A stretch of 64,000 nucleotides of DNA from RGIG5612 sp045627365 (GTDB lineage: Bacteria; Bacillota; Clostridia; Lachnospirales; Lachnospiraceae). Shown here piece after piece: positions 41,625 to 50,722 of this stretch (position 1 is the stretch's first letter; the number at the start of each line of letters is the position of its first letter). The stretch covers positions 34,406-98,405 of the forward strand of contig JAZQNN010000036.1 of NCBI GenBank assembly GCA_045627365.1. The letters are read 5' to 3'. A model generated the notes under the pieces. That model ran no database searches. It was not told where the DNA came from and worked only from the letters and a program-made list of their open reading frames with translations. Both the position numbers and the translations under genes were made by a program.

Positions 41625-43088
41625 TCAGGCTTTTGCTGCCTTGGCTTTCTTCTTCTCTTTGAGATCAGCGAGAAATTCCTTTACTAATTTAACGATCTCA
41701 GGGCTCAGGAACAGAAGGGCGATCAGGTTCGGGATAGCCATCAGAGCATTGAGTATGTCCGCAATGTTCCATGCATCAGCCAGGCTCAGAGTTGCGCCCA
41801 TGATTACGAAGAGAACGAATACGATCTTGTAGATCGTTGTAGCAACTTTGCTGTCCTTGAACAGGAATCCGCAGCAACGAACACCGTAAAGTGACCATGA
41901 GAGGATCGTTGACAATGCGAAAAGGCTAAGGCATACAGCGATGATAACAGCGCCTACAGGATTTGAAAGGATCGAACCAATTGCGCCTGCAACGATCTCT
42001 GCTCCGCCACCGTCACCGAATGCGAATGATGTTCCGCCTGTTGCGCAGTAATTCATAAGAACTGTAATACAGGTCAGTGAGCAGATAACGATGGTATCCA
42101 TAAATACTTCGAAGATTCCGTAAAGGCCCTGTCTTACCGGGTTGGTTTCTGATGAAGCTGCGTGAGCCATAGGAGCAGAACCAAGACCTGCTTCATTTGA
42201 GAAGCATCCACGGCCTACGCCACGTTTTGCAGCAACGAGTACTGTGATTCCGAGTCCGCCGCCTACGATCGCCTTCGGGGTAAATGCTGCAACGAAGATC
42301 ATTCTTAATACTTCGCCGATGAAACGAATGTCAGCAAATACTACGATAAGCGTTGCTACGATATAAACAACTGCCATGAAAGGAACGATTTTCTCAGTAA
42401 CAGCACCGATTCTCTTGATACCGCCGATGATAACAAGAGCAACGATAATTGCAACAACGATACCGATGATCAGAGTGCTGAGCTTGAATGTTGAGCCAAG
42501 AGCTGTGATCTGGTTAGCACCGGTGTTTCCGCCGAATGAATCGATCGCATTGTTGATAGCTGAAGCAATCGACTGAACCTGAGTTGCATTACCGATACCA
42601 AATGCCGCAAGTCCTCCGAAAACGCAGAACAGTGCTCCGAGCCATTTCCAGTTCTTTCCAAGGCCGTTTTTAATGTAGTACATAGGTCCGCCGACCCAGT
42701 CGCCTTCGGCGTTTCTTTCACGATATCTTACTGCAAGTACGACCTCGCAAAACTTTGTGCACATTCCGAAAAGTGCAGCGATCCACATCCAAAAGACCGC
42801 ACCGGGTCCTCCGAGGATAACCGCGCCTGTAACGCCTACGATATTTCCTGTACCTACGGTAGCTGCCAAAGCTGTGGTAAGTGCCTGGAACGGAGTAACT
42901 TCTCCCTTGCCGGCTTCTACCTTCTTGAACATCTTGCCGACGGTATTCTTCATTGCATATCCAAATTTACCAAACTGGATAAATCCAAGTCTGATACTTA
43001 AGAAAATACCTGAACCAACGAGGAGAATGAGCAGTGGGTAACTCCATGCCCAATCGTCAATAACACCAATAATCTCGCTAAAACTCAT
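41625..43088 (-). CDS. Alanine/glycine:cation symporter (AGCS family)
   Basis: 487 residues with about eleven membrane segments. AGCS signature regions: GEVTPFQALTTALAATVGTGNIVGV (seen as TPFQALTTALAATVGTGNI), GGPGAVFWMWIAALFGM, KFCEVVLAVRYRE, GGPMYYIKNGLG and GRGCFSNEAGLGSAPMAH. It imports alanine or glycine with Na+ or H+. AGGAGG precedes the ATG. I looked for a glycine riboswitch in the 5' leader and did not see one. Monocistronic with its own promoter and terminator. Confidence 0.92.
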   Translation of the reverse strand: MSFSEIIGVIDDWAWSYPLLILLVGSGIFLSIRLGFIQFGKFGYAMKNTVGKMFKKVEAGKGEVTPFQALTTALAATVGTGNIVGVTGAVILGGPGAVFWMWIAALFGMCTKFCEVVLAVRYRERNAEGDWVGGPMYYIKNGLGKNWKWLGALFCVFGGLAAFGIGNATQVQSIASAINNAIDSFGGNTGANQITALGSTFKLSTLIIGIVVAIIVALVIIGGIKRIGAVTEKIVPFMAVVYIVATLIVVFADIRFIGEVLRMIFVAAFTPKAIVGGGLGITVLVAAKRGVGRGCFSNEAGLGSAPMAHAASSETNPVRQGLYGIFEVFMDTIVICSLTCITVLMNYCATGGTSFAFGDGGGAEIVAGAIGSILSNPVGAVIIAVCLSLFALSTILSWSLYGVRCCGFLFKDSKVATTIYKIVFVLFVIMGATLSLADAWNIADILNALMAIPNLIALLFLSPEIVKLVKEFLADLKEKKKAKAAKA

Positions 43089-43123
43089 GATTGCCTCCTA
43101 GTGTTTCTAAAAACTGATGCTTT

Positions 43124-43152
43124 ATAGTATCCCAGAAAAAGATATTTTGCAA
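43124..43152 (-). promoter_or_regulatory. AGCS symporter promoter
   Basis: Minus strand TTGCAA, 17 nt, TACTAT, about 35 nt before the ATG. Upstream sits GCACGTTAACGC, similar to a stretch upstream of the 29-residue peptide gene at 63.6 kb. Confidence 0.65.
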
Positions 43153-43190
43153 CCTTTTTGTTTGGTGCGTTAAAGCGTTAACGTGCTTTC

Positions 43191-43218
43191 TTTACTTTTA
43201 GGCCATTTGATTTATAAT
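43191..43218 (+). promoter_or_regulatory. Molybdopterin oxidoreductase promoter
   Basis: TTTACT (43191-43196), 16 nt, TATAAT (43213-43218), 26 nt before the ATG, which has GAGGAG as binding site. Confidence 0.75.
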
Positions 43219-43244
43219 AAGAACAAAAAAACTGAGGAGTCACT

Positions 43245-45290
43245 ATGGAAAAATCATCGACTAAAGCACTTACGAGCTGCAGCCTGTGCGGAACAAACTG
43301 CTACATCGAAGCCACGCTCGAGAATGGTAAGATCGTATCTGTATCTCCTGCAGAAGGATATGTGCACGCCAAGGGTTCTCCCTGCGTTAAAGGAGCAGCG
43401 CTCAAACAATTCGTCCATCATCCGGACAGACTCACGCATCCCCTGAAGCTTTCAGGTCCTAAGGGCTCGGGACAGTACGTTACGGTTTCATGGGACGAGG
43501 CTATTAAGGACATCGCGGCCAGATTGCTGGCAATCAAAGAAGAGTCGGGACCGCAGAGCACCATATTCTACGGCGGACATCCGAAATGGTACCGTAAGAC
43601 GCTTTCTTACCTGGCGTCCGCATACGGAAGTCCTAATTTTGCTACCGAGTCAAGCACATGTCACAGTGCAATGACCATGGCATGGAAGCTGAATTACGGT
43701 GTCTGGATGATGCCGGATATGAAGAATTGTGACACGCTCCTTGTATGGTCGTCCAACAGCGCTTACTCAACGAACGGCATGTTCAAAGGCGTAGCTGGCG
43801 TTGAAAAAAGAGGCGGAAAAGTTATCCTGGTTGACCCCCGCATAACTCCTGTTGCCGGGCACGCCTGCCTGCACCTTCGCCCTGTTCCGGGAACTGACGG
43901 AGCTTTAGCGCTTGCTATTGCCCATGTGATAATCGAAGAAGGGCTTGAAGATAAGGACTTTCTTGAGAAAAACGCATACGGCTACGAAGAATACAAGGCC
44001 TATGTTGCCGGATTTACGCCCGAGATCGTGCAGGAGATCACGAGCGTTCCGAAGGAGCAGATCATTGAAGCCGCGCATATCATTGCGGGCGGCAAGACAG
44101 CTTTCCTGACCAGCTCATGCTCAGTTGTGCATTGCACGAATGGCGTACAGAATCTCAGGGCGGCGCTGCTTTTGCTGGCACTTACAGGAAGCATCGGCTC
44201 TGAAGGAAGCAACAAGCCGGACGGGCCTAAGCCATTTCTTGACAACTTCCACCACGATCTGCCGTTACGTCCTGATTCAGTATGTACCTTCAACCAGGGC
44301 CAATTCCCCATCTGGGATGAACTCGTAAATGACGAAGTTCAGTGCATCAATATGGCAGACGCCATACTGGCCGGGAAACCTTATCCGATTAGAGCGCTTG
44401 TCGGCTTTGGGTTTAATGTCGGAATGTGGCCTCAGCCTGACAAGATAGTCGATGCTCTCAAAAAGCTTGAATTTACGGTCATTTCCGAGCTGTTTATGAA
44501 CGAAGCCTGCGGATACGCAGATTACATTTTGCCGGCATGTGTTGCACAGGAGCGCGACCGCGTTGAGCTCGGAAGTGACGGTACCCTTATGTGGATCCCG
44601 AAGATCGTAGACCCCGAGGATAAGCTCCCGGACACCGAAATAATGATCAGGCTCGCAAAAGCCATGAACCTTACCGGAGATTTTATCAGCTGCGATGATT
44701 ATCACGGCTGGCTGAACAGGACCATGAAGACGACAGGTGTCACGCTTGATGAATTGCTTGAGCACCCGGAGGGAATGCCTGTCAGGATCAAAAAGCCGGC
44801 CGGGGAATTCGACCCTTCCGGTAATCTCAATACCCCTTCCGGCAAAATCGAATTCAGCTCGGTCATTCTTGAAAAGTACCCGCAGATAATGTCCGTCCCG
44901 GCCTACACCGACTGGCGCGAAAGCATTGACATGACAGAATTTCCGATGATCCTTGTTGCAGGCGCAAGAAAGCCGCAGTTCTTCCACTCGAGGACATTCC
45001 GGGTAGGCATGCTCTCCGGTCTTGAGCCGCACACCGTCATAAATATTCACCCGCAGGACGCAGAAGCTCTCGGCCTGTCAGAGGGCGGCCGCGTCAAGCT
45101 GTCAACTCCTGCAGGTAGCATGCGGTACACGGTTCAGCTGGACACGGGTATCAAGGAAGGAACTGTTTACGTATACCATGATGACGCAGATCAGAATATC
45201 AATAAGCTTATTCCGAATGGCATAACGGATCCGCTCAGCGGATTCCCGATATTCAGAAGCTACATCTGCCGGCTTGAAAAAATAGACTAG
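43245..45290 (+). CDS. Molybdopterin-dependent oxidoreductase, DMSO reductase superfamily
   Basis: 681 residues. The N-terminal [4Fe-4S] site is C12, C15, C19 and C47. Molybdopterin-binding regions follow: VSWDEAIKDIAARL, TESSTCHSAMTMAW with C139 as likely Mo ligand, VDPRITPVAGHACLHLRP, and the C-terminal molydopterin dinucleotide-binding domain (INIHPQDAEALGLSEGGRV). There is no Tat or Sec signal, so it should be cytoplasmic. A Cys ligand fits the formate dehydrogenase/polysulfide/thiosulfate reductase side of the family, but the substrate is unknown. It is followed by a four-cluster Fe-S protein and has no membrane subunit. Confidence 0.85.
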   Translation: MEKSSTKALTSCSLCGTNCYIEATLENGKIVSVSPAEGYVHAKGSPCVKGAALKQFVHHPDRLTHPLKLSGPKGSGQYVTVSWDEAIKDIAARLLAIKEESGPQSTIFYGGHPKWYRKTLSYLASAYGSPNFATESSTCHSAMTMAWKLNYGVWMMPDMKNCDTLLVWSSNSAYSTNGMFKGVAGVEKRGGKVILVDPRITPVAGHACLHLRPVPGTDGALALAIAHVIIEEGLEDKDFLEKNAYGYEEYKAYVAGFTPEIVQEITSVPKEQIIEAAHIIAGGKTAFLTSSCSVVHCTNGVQNLRAALLLLALTGSIGSEGSNKPDGPKPFLDNFHHDLPLRPDSVCTFNQGQFPIWDELVNDEVQCINMADAILAGKPYPIRALVGFGFNVGMWPQPDKIVDALKKLEFTVISELFMNEACGYADYILPACVAQERDRVELGSDGTLMWIPKIVDPEDKLPDTEIMIRLAKAMNLTGDFISCDDYHGWLNRTMKTTGVTLDELLEHPEGMPVRIKKPAGEFDPSGNLNTPSGKIEFSSVILEKYPQIMSVPAYTDWRESIDMTEFPMILVAGARKPQFFHSRTFRVGMLSGLEPHTVINIHPQDAEALGLSEGGRVKLSTPAGSMRYTVQLDTGIKEGTVYVYHDDADQNINKLIPNGITDPLSGFPIFRSYICRLEKID

Positions 45291-45301
45291 AGGATAAATC
45301 A

Positions 45302-45700
45302 ATGAGAGTTGTTTCAGATAATGAGAAATGTATAGGTTGCCTTGCCTGCGTGGTAGCTTGTGCCGACCACCACTCTTCGGCGGACGAGCCAATCGCTTTA
45401 AGGCTTTATGAACGCGCTCAAAAGAGCGCCGGATATACTTCGTATGCCACCTTCAGCTGTCATCACTGTGAAGACGCTGAGTGCGTATCTGTCTGCCCTG
45501 CAGGTGCCATTTCCCGTAATGAAGACGGTCTGGTGCTTGTAGACGGCGAGCTTTGCATAGGCTGTCAGGCGTGTGCCGCAGCTTGTCCTTTCGATATTCC
45601 AAGATTCGATAAAGAGGGGAAAATGATCAAATGCGACGGCTGCCTGGGCGACCCTGCGTGCGTTAAGATCTGCCCGCAGGGTGCGCTTTCGGTTATTTGA
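45302..45700 (+). CDS. Four-cluster ferredoxin-type electron-transfer subunit
   Basis: 132 residues with sixteen cysteines in four groups: CIGCLACVVAC, CHHCEDAECVSVCP, CIGCQACAAACP and CDGCLGDPACVKICP. This is the DmsB/NrfC/HycB arrangement of four [4Fe-4S] clusters. It should pass electrons between the molybdoenzyme encoded just upstream (11 nt between genes) and a soluble partner. No Tat signal and no membrane anchor, unlike many respiratory homologues, and shorter than typical DmsB. No terminator is seen in the 17-nt gap to the converging surface-protein gene. Confidence 0.88.
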   Translation: MRVVSDNEKCIGCLACVVACADHHSSADEPIALRLYERAQKSAGYTSYATFSCHHCEDAECVSVCPAGAISRNEDGLVLVDGELCIGCQACAAACPFDIPRFDKEGKMIKCDGCLGDPACVKICPQGALSVI

Positions 45701-45717
45701 TCAGCCTGAATATTTGA

Positions 45718-48700
45718 TCAGTCTAAGATAAAAAACGGTGATATGCCGTAGCCGGTTGCATTCACATAAACACTGGAGCATCCGCCGGTGCTGCCGATCA
45801 CAGTTGCATAGTATCTGTAGCTTCGAGCCGGACTTCTGAGCCAGATTGCCTGCGCGTTACCGTTTTCTGAGTATGCGTTGTTGTCTTCGAAGTTGCTCGT
45901 TGTTACGCCGTTAAGGACGTTCTTATACAGCTGTGTTCCGTAATCTACATAGGCTGCGTTTGCCGACGTTCCGTAAATTTCTGCTGCGTTCGCAAGCCAG
46001 AGCTTATCGCTTACCGCAGTTTGATTATCTATCATGTACGAATTGGTATTCCACATGGTCGGTACATTGTACACTTTAGCCACAATGTTATCCTGCAGCA
46101 CTTCAGGGAAGCACGAAAGCAGGCAATTGTCTTTTGTAAGGCAGGCCGTTCCGGCATATGTGCTCGGCATAAATTCACCACCCATACCGTTATATCCATT
46201 CAGCGTTGCCCTGATCATGCTGGTTGCATAGTTCGCACTTTCGCAGTCAGTTGTACTGTAGGCGTAGTTCCATCTTCTATAGTCGCTGCCGATTGACGTA
46301 TATAATACGGAGTATTGGGCATCAGCTGCACTAAAGACAGAGTTTCCTGTTATCTCAACATTGTGCGTGCAGCCTGCTTCCAGGCAGTCATCATAATAAG
46401 CAGCATGACCTTCATCCAGGTTTTTTACGATCGTTTCCCAGGAATCTTTGGCAATGCAATGCTCGTGATTTCCGTTCACCTTGAGGCAGCTGCTGCTCGA
46501 ACCCGTTGCCGGGCCAAATACGATCTCATCGTCCCCCAAAATATCCCAGACGCAGACCATATATCCGTTTTCTGCTGAATAATCAGGGAGCGTTTCGGAG
46601 GTGGACGGTACAAAAGTCCAGCCCTCCTGGATAGTGCTGTCGCCCTGCGGCGTCTCTGAAAGACTCATTGGGCCATTGAAATATCTCGGTTTGTCATCTT
46701 TTGATTCAACTTTCGGCACGAATATCATCCAGCGATATGTGTATTCATCATTTGTGCCCCAGTCAGAGAATCCGACAGTAATAGATTCCAGTGACCGGCA
46801 ATCGTTAAACATCTCGCTGTAGCAACCCGTTACCAGAGTTGTTGCCGGCAGCGTCGGAGCATTTACTAATGCATAGCACCGATAGAACATGCCGTTGTAG
46901 CAGCCTTCAGCCAGTTCGGTGCAGCTAAGTGCCGGTGCTCCGGTAAGTGCATAGCATGCGCGGAACATATTATCACAGCTACCCTTAGCCATGGCAGGTG
47001 CACTGACATCTCCGGCGGTCTTCAGATTGGAACATCCGTTGAACATTCGGCAGCAGCAATACTCTGCCATGCTGGCTGCTTTGACTGCCGGTGCTTTCGT
47101 GATCCCGGTGTTCTCGAACATCTGATAGCAGCACTTCTCAGCCATAACCAGATCACTTTGGAGTGTAGGCGCATTACTAAGCGCTGAGCAGTTCTGGAAC
47201 ATCTGCATGCAGCTTTCCTTGGCCATGGTCTTTGCACTTAATGTGCCCACTTTTGTAAGGCTTCTGCAGCCCGCGAACATCGACTTATAACACCCCTCCG
47301 CAAGTTCTGTTGCCGGCAGATTCGGGCCGGTAACAAGTCCCGGAGTACCAAGGTAGGCAGCGAACATGCTCGAATAACATCCATCAGCAAGTTTGGTTGC
47401 AGGAAGTGCCGGTGCGGTCTTCAAAGAAGGGCAGTCGATGAACATGCCCAGATAGCAGCTCTCTTCCATAGTGGTGGCCGGCAGTACCGGGGCAGTTGCA
47501 AGATTCTCACAGCCAAAAAACATATATGCATAGCAAGATGATTTCAGATTCGTTACAGGCAGCTCAGGTGCAGATGTAAGACCTGACTGCATAAACATAG
47601 CATCATAGCAGTCACTTGCCAGTGTCGTTGCCGGCAGTACGGGAGCTTTTTTCAGTCCGGTACAACCAAGGAACATCTGCCTATAACATGAATTCGCCAT
47701 AGTTGTTGCCGGCAAAGTTCCTGCGTTGGTAATGCCCGTGCAATCGGCATACATGCCCTGGCAACACAAAGTAGCCAGATTAGAGGCATCCATCTTCGCA
47801 GTGGTGGTGAGTTTTGTGCAGCTGTCAAACATCATCTGATAGCTGCCCTCGTTAAGCGTAGTTGCCGGCAGATCCGGTGCGCTCGTGATCATACAGTCTT
47901 CGAAGAGGCAGTACATACCATATTCGGGCACCTCATCCAGTTTGCAGGTGCTGTCTAAAAGGCTCATAACGTTGCCGTGAGCGCCTACTGACCCTTCGAC
48001 CCGGAAGTTGATATGATATTCTGTATCTCTCTCCAAAACAGCAAGTGTGTCATTTGCGGTCTTGGCACGCACGAATGCCACATCATCTTTTGAAAGACTC
48101 ACAGGTTCTTCGAACGTCAGGTCTTCCCAGTTCAGGCCATTATTGAGCGAATATACGAATTCAGGCATCTTGGCCGGCGCTTCGTCTACCATAGCCACGG
48201 AGAATCCTGAATTGTCTGCTGCCGCGACAAAACGAAGCGGCGCTATCCACTGCGCATAGAGCGTGGTGTCTTCAAGGAATGTCGTGACCTGGCCGTTTTC
48301 ATAAGCTGTGCCCGAGCCGTCCGCTGCACTGTTCCATCCTAAAAATGCCTGCGTATCGCCGTCTGCAGGAGTATAGGTGCAATCGGTAAGGGCATTTTCT
48401 TCGCCGGCGATGAAGACCTGTTCTTTCATGGTCGTTCCAAGTCCGCCGTTCTTATCAAATGTAACGGTTGCCTTGATCGGCTCCCACTTCGCATAGAGCG
48501 TAATGTCAGATGTAAAGCCGTCCGCACTCAGCCCGGTAATTGCCGAGCCTGTACATGCAGCGTCGGTAAACCAACCTTCAAAGTCGTAACCGTATCTGGT
48601 AGGCTCTCCGATTGCGGTCTCCTTGCCATATGTATGTGTAGTCGGGAAGCCCTCAGGCAGCACGCCGCTGAATTCAAAGCCGCCATTTGCCCCCGCGTCT

Positions 48701-50562
48701 TTCACGCTGATAGTGTAGGTCCGGGCCTGCCAACGCGCTACAAACGTATGAGCGTAGGCTGCCGGTACCTTCATGTCTGAAGTCCACTGTTTGCTTGTAG
48801 GCGTATCAGACTGGAACCAGCCGAGGAAATCGTATCCTGTGCGTTCTACCGGAGTCTTGGCTGGATCAAGAGCATCGCCATACGGCTGATCAAAGATGAC
48901 ATTCTTGACAGATTTGTCCTTACCATCGACTGTACCGCCATTCGCATCAAGCGTAAGCTCAACAGTGTCGGCTTCCCACTGAGCGTAAACTGAGTGATCA
49001 TCAGGATTGGTGATTATCGTATCCTCCGTGATGAGATCACCGCCTGTCTTAGCCAGACTCCAGCCCTTGAATGTGTAGCCGTTTTCAGAAATACTGTTGG
49101 ACCACTTTCCTACAGGAAGGGTTCCGTACGCCGTTCCATACTTAGCAGGCGCAGGATTACCGAGCGCAGGTACTGTTGTCCATGTCTTGCCGCCGTTCAG
49201 ATCGTAGGTGACTTTTATGTTGTAGCTCTTCCACTTCGCGTATAAGGTTATGTCTTCTGTATAAGCTGTTGCGCCAAGGCTTGTTATTGCTGTGCCTGAG
49301 CAATCGCTTGTTGTGAACCATCCGCCAAACGAATAATCCGTCTTGGATGCTCCCTTCAGCGCCGTTGCGGTGCCGTAGGTATGTGATGTCGGCGCGCCGC
49401 TTTCATGTGTGCCCGAGAAGGCCACATCACCCTGATCTTTATAGGTGATCGTATATGTCTCATTAACAATATCGAATGTAAGTGCCTTGCTTCCTTCGTA
49501 GTTGCTTCCGGCCTTTGCCGTGGCTATGATCGTTGCTGTGCCGGCAGCATCGTTGTCATCGTATGAGAAGTCGAAATCAGTTCCGGCCGTAAGCTTCAGT
49601 CCGCCTGCAAGCGGCACTGTTACCTCAGGGGTCGGTGTAATGGCGCTTCCCTTAAATACCTGATCCGGTACTTCCGCGATCGTGGCATTTGCCAGGCTGT
49701 ACTTGCCGATCGTAACCTGGGCGCCGGTCTCGTCGATATATTCCTCATGATAATCGTCGCCTTCGATCATGAAGTATACCTTGTATGTGCCGGCATCGGT
49801 TGCCTTCGGTATATCAGCTGAGAACTCGCCCGTCTCGCCTACTCTGTATTTCATAGTCGCGCCGCTAACAGTACCTGCTGATACAAGCTCCTGCTCGCCG
49901 CCGTTGAACTTAAGACCGGTCTTCGCTGTTGGTGCTTCAAAAGTCCACGGACCTTTTTCGTAGTCCACCGTGCTGTTGACAGAAAGCTCCTTTCCGGCAG
50001 CAGTTACCTGCGTTGTCAGCTTCAGTGTGCCCGGCTGACCGTCTGCCGCGGATATGCCCTTTGCGGATATTGCGATTCCGGCACCCACCAGAAGGAGGAA
50101 AACGAATGTCTTCAGAAGATATTTGCGTACTTTCTTTGACGCAAACAGAGCCGCTATAGCCGCCGCACTTGCAAGACCGATCACTATATAGAGCATCAGC
50201 CGACCGTTGTCGCCGGTGCCCGGAGTGTCCGTTCCCTGATTCGGTGCAAATACCGTCACAAGAGTTACGCTCTTTCCTGCGTCAACCGTGTCAAAGGTCG
50301 CCTGATCCTTCTCACCGGAAACCAGATGATATCCGGTCGGAGTCTGATTGGCCAATTTGACATTCTTGATCACACCGCCGCTGTTGTTCGTTACTTTAAG
50401 TGTCGTAGTGATTTTTTCTTCTGCCCCGTAACTGTCCTTGTCTGTCGACTGCTGCGCCAGTACTCCGTTCGGGTCCTCTTCCGTGGTCATCGCCGATACA
50501 ACCAAAGGCGTCATCAGTGCCATGACCAGCGCCAGAATAATTACTGATAATTTCTTTTTCAT
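45718..50562 (-). CDS. Giant repeat-rich surface protein with N-terminal membrane hairpin
   Basis: 1614 residues. Signal peptide 1-24; a DUF11-like beta domain (about 35-108); PGTGDNG at 114-120 followed by a hydrophobic segment (121-141), basic KKVRK, and a second hydrophobic segment (152-170) ending like a signal-peptide cleavage site (ISAADG). Then MBG-like and about five InlB-type repeats (about 365-770, each ending LYAKW/YAQW), about fifteen Cys-containing leucine-rich repeats (about 876-1270), and a C-terminal DUF6273-like domain (AIWLRSPARSYRYYA). Probably an adhesin or surface enzyme scaffold. AAGGAG precedes the ATG. No C-terminal anchor is seen. Confidence 0.8.
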   Translation of the reverse strand: MKKKLSVIILALVMALMTPLVVSAMTTEEDPNGVLAQQSTDKDSYGAEEKITTTLKVTNNSGGVIKNVKLANQTPTGYHLVSGEKDQATFDTVDAGKSVTLVTVFAPNQGTDTPGTGDNGRLMLYIVIGLASAAAIAALFASKKVRKYLLKTFVFLLLVGAGIAISAKGISAADGQPGTLKLTTQVTAAGKELSVNSTVDYEKGPWTFEAPTAKTGLKFNGGEQELVSAGTVSGATMKYRVGETGEFSADIPKATDAGTYKVYFMIEGDDYHEEYIDETGAQVTIGKYSLANATIAEVPDQVFKGSAITPTPEVTVPLAGGLKLTAGTDFDFSYDDNDAAGTATIIATAKAGSNYEGSKALTFDIVNETYTITYKDQGDVAFSGTHESGAPTSHTYGTATALKGASKTDYSFGGWFTTSDCSGTAITSLGATAYTEDITLYAKWKSYNIKVTYDLNGGKTWTTVPALGNPAPAKYGTAYGTLPVGKWSNSISENGYTFKGWSLAKTGGDLITEDTIITNPDDHSVYAQWEADTVELTLDANGGTVDGKDKSVKNVIFDQPYGDALDPAKTPVERTGYDFLGWFQSDTPTSKQWTSDMKVPAAYAHTFVARWQARTYTISVKDAGANGGFEFSGVLPEGFPTTHTYGKETAIGEPTRYGYDFEGWFTDAACTGSAITGLSADGFTSDITLYAKWEPIKATVTFDKNGGLGTTMKEQVFIAGEENALTDCTYTPADGDTQAFLGWNSAADGSGTAYENGQVTTFLEDTTLYAQWIAPLRFVAAADNSGFSVAMVDEAPAKMPEFVYSLNNGLNWEDLTFEEPVSLSKDDVAFVRAKTANDTLAVLERDTEYHINFRVEGSVGAHGNVMSLLDSTCKLDEVPEYGMYCLFEDCMITSAPDLPATTLNEGSYQMMFDSCTKLTTTAKMDASNLATLCCQGMYADCTGITNAGTLPATTMANSCYRQMFLGCTGLKKAPVLPATTLASDCYDAMFMQSGLTSAPELPVTNLKSSCYAYMFFGCENLATAPVLPATTMEESCYLGMFIDCPSLKTAPALPATKLADGCYSSMFAAYLGTPGLVTGPNLPATELAEGCYKSMFAGCRSLTKVGTLSAKTMAKESCMQMFQNCSALSNAPTLQSDLVMAEKCCYQMFENTGITKAPAVKAASMAEYCCCRMFNGCSNLKTAGDVSAPAMAKGSCDNMFRACYALTGAPALSCTELAEGCYNGMFYRCYALVNAPTLPATTLVTGCYSEMFNDCRSLESITVGFSDWGTNDEYTYRWMIFVPKVESKDDKPRYFNGPMSLSETPQGDSTIQEGWTFVPSTSETLPDYSAENGYMVCVWDILGDDEIVFGPATGSSSSCLKVNGNHEHCIAKDSWETIVKNLDEGHAAYYDDCLEAGCTHNVEITGNSVFSAADAQYSVLYTSIGSDYRRWNYAYSTTDCESANYATSMIRATLNGYNGMGGEFMPSTYAGTACLTKDNCLLSCFPEVLQDNIVAKVYNVPTMWNTNSYMIDNQTAVSDKLWLANAAEIYGTSANAAYVDYGTQLYKNVLNGVTTSNFEDNNAYSENGNAQAIWLRSPARSYRYYATVIGSTGGCSSVYVNATGYGISPFFILD
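46750..47935 (-). repeat. About fifteen BspA-like leucine-rich repeats with paired cysteines
   Basis: Coding repeats of about 24-26 residues in the surface protein. A typical unit is CYxxMFxxCxxLxxAPxLPATTLxxx. Most units keep the first and the middle cysteine. Two shortened or changed units are visible (one lacks the middle Cys, one has an insertion). Such repeats occur in surface proteins of host-associated bacteria. Confidence 0.75.
48200..49470 (-). repeat. InlB-type (Flg_new) repeats
   Basis: About five coding repeats of roughly 75-90 residues with the pattern YxxTYxxxGG...GYxFxGWxxxxxxG...DITLYAKW. This is the Listeria-Bacteroides beta-grasp repeat, common in cell-surface proteins of Firmicutes. 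Confidence 0.8.
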
Positions 50563-50608
50563 TATTACTCCTTATAAAATTGCAAGAAAACCATTTTATA
50601 ATTACTCA

Positions 50609-50636
50609 ACTATATATTGTAGCCTGATTTTGTCAA
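50609..50636 (-). promoter_or_regulatory. Surface-protein gene promoter
   Basis: Minus strand TTGACA, 16 nt, TATAGT, about 45 nt before the ATG. Confidence 0.75.
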
Positions 50637-50670
50637 ATAATCAATATGTGGTTGCGGCCGTCCGAAAAAA

Positions 50671-50704
50671 GCGCAAAAAAAGGCCACCCGATTGGGTGGC
50701 CTTT
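50671..50704 (-). terminator. Terminator after rpsR
   Basis: Perfect 11-bp stem AAAGGCCACCC / GGGTGGCCTTT with 4-nt loop, then seven T on the minus strand. Confidence 0.93.
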
Positions 50705-50722
50705 CAGTACTTAAGCTATTGA

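Noticed and set aside
43089..43130. Glycine riboswitch before the AGCS symporter
   Set aside because: The leader is about 25-35 nt and lacks the conserved glycine aptamer core.
44277..45050. 257-codon frame antisense to the molybdopterin oxidoreductase
   Set aside because: It mirrors a well-supported gene, has no ribosome-binding site and no recognisable motif.
45701..45717. Terminator between the Fe-S subunit and the surface-protein gene
   Set aside because: The gap holds a direct repeat (TATTTGATCAG) but no stem with a T-run.
46750..47935. LPATT copies as sortase signals
   Set aside because: They are internal parts of the leucine-rich repeats, without the hydrophobic stretch and basic tail of an LPxTG signal.
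46745..47940. CRISPR-like array because of regular spacing
   Set aside because: The periodicity comes from coding protein repeats; the DNA units are divergent and in frame.
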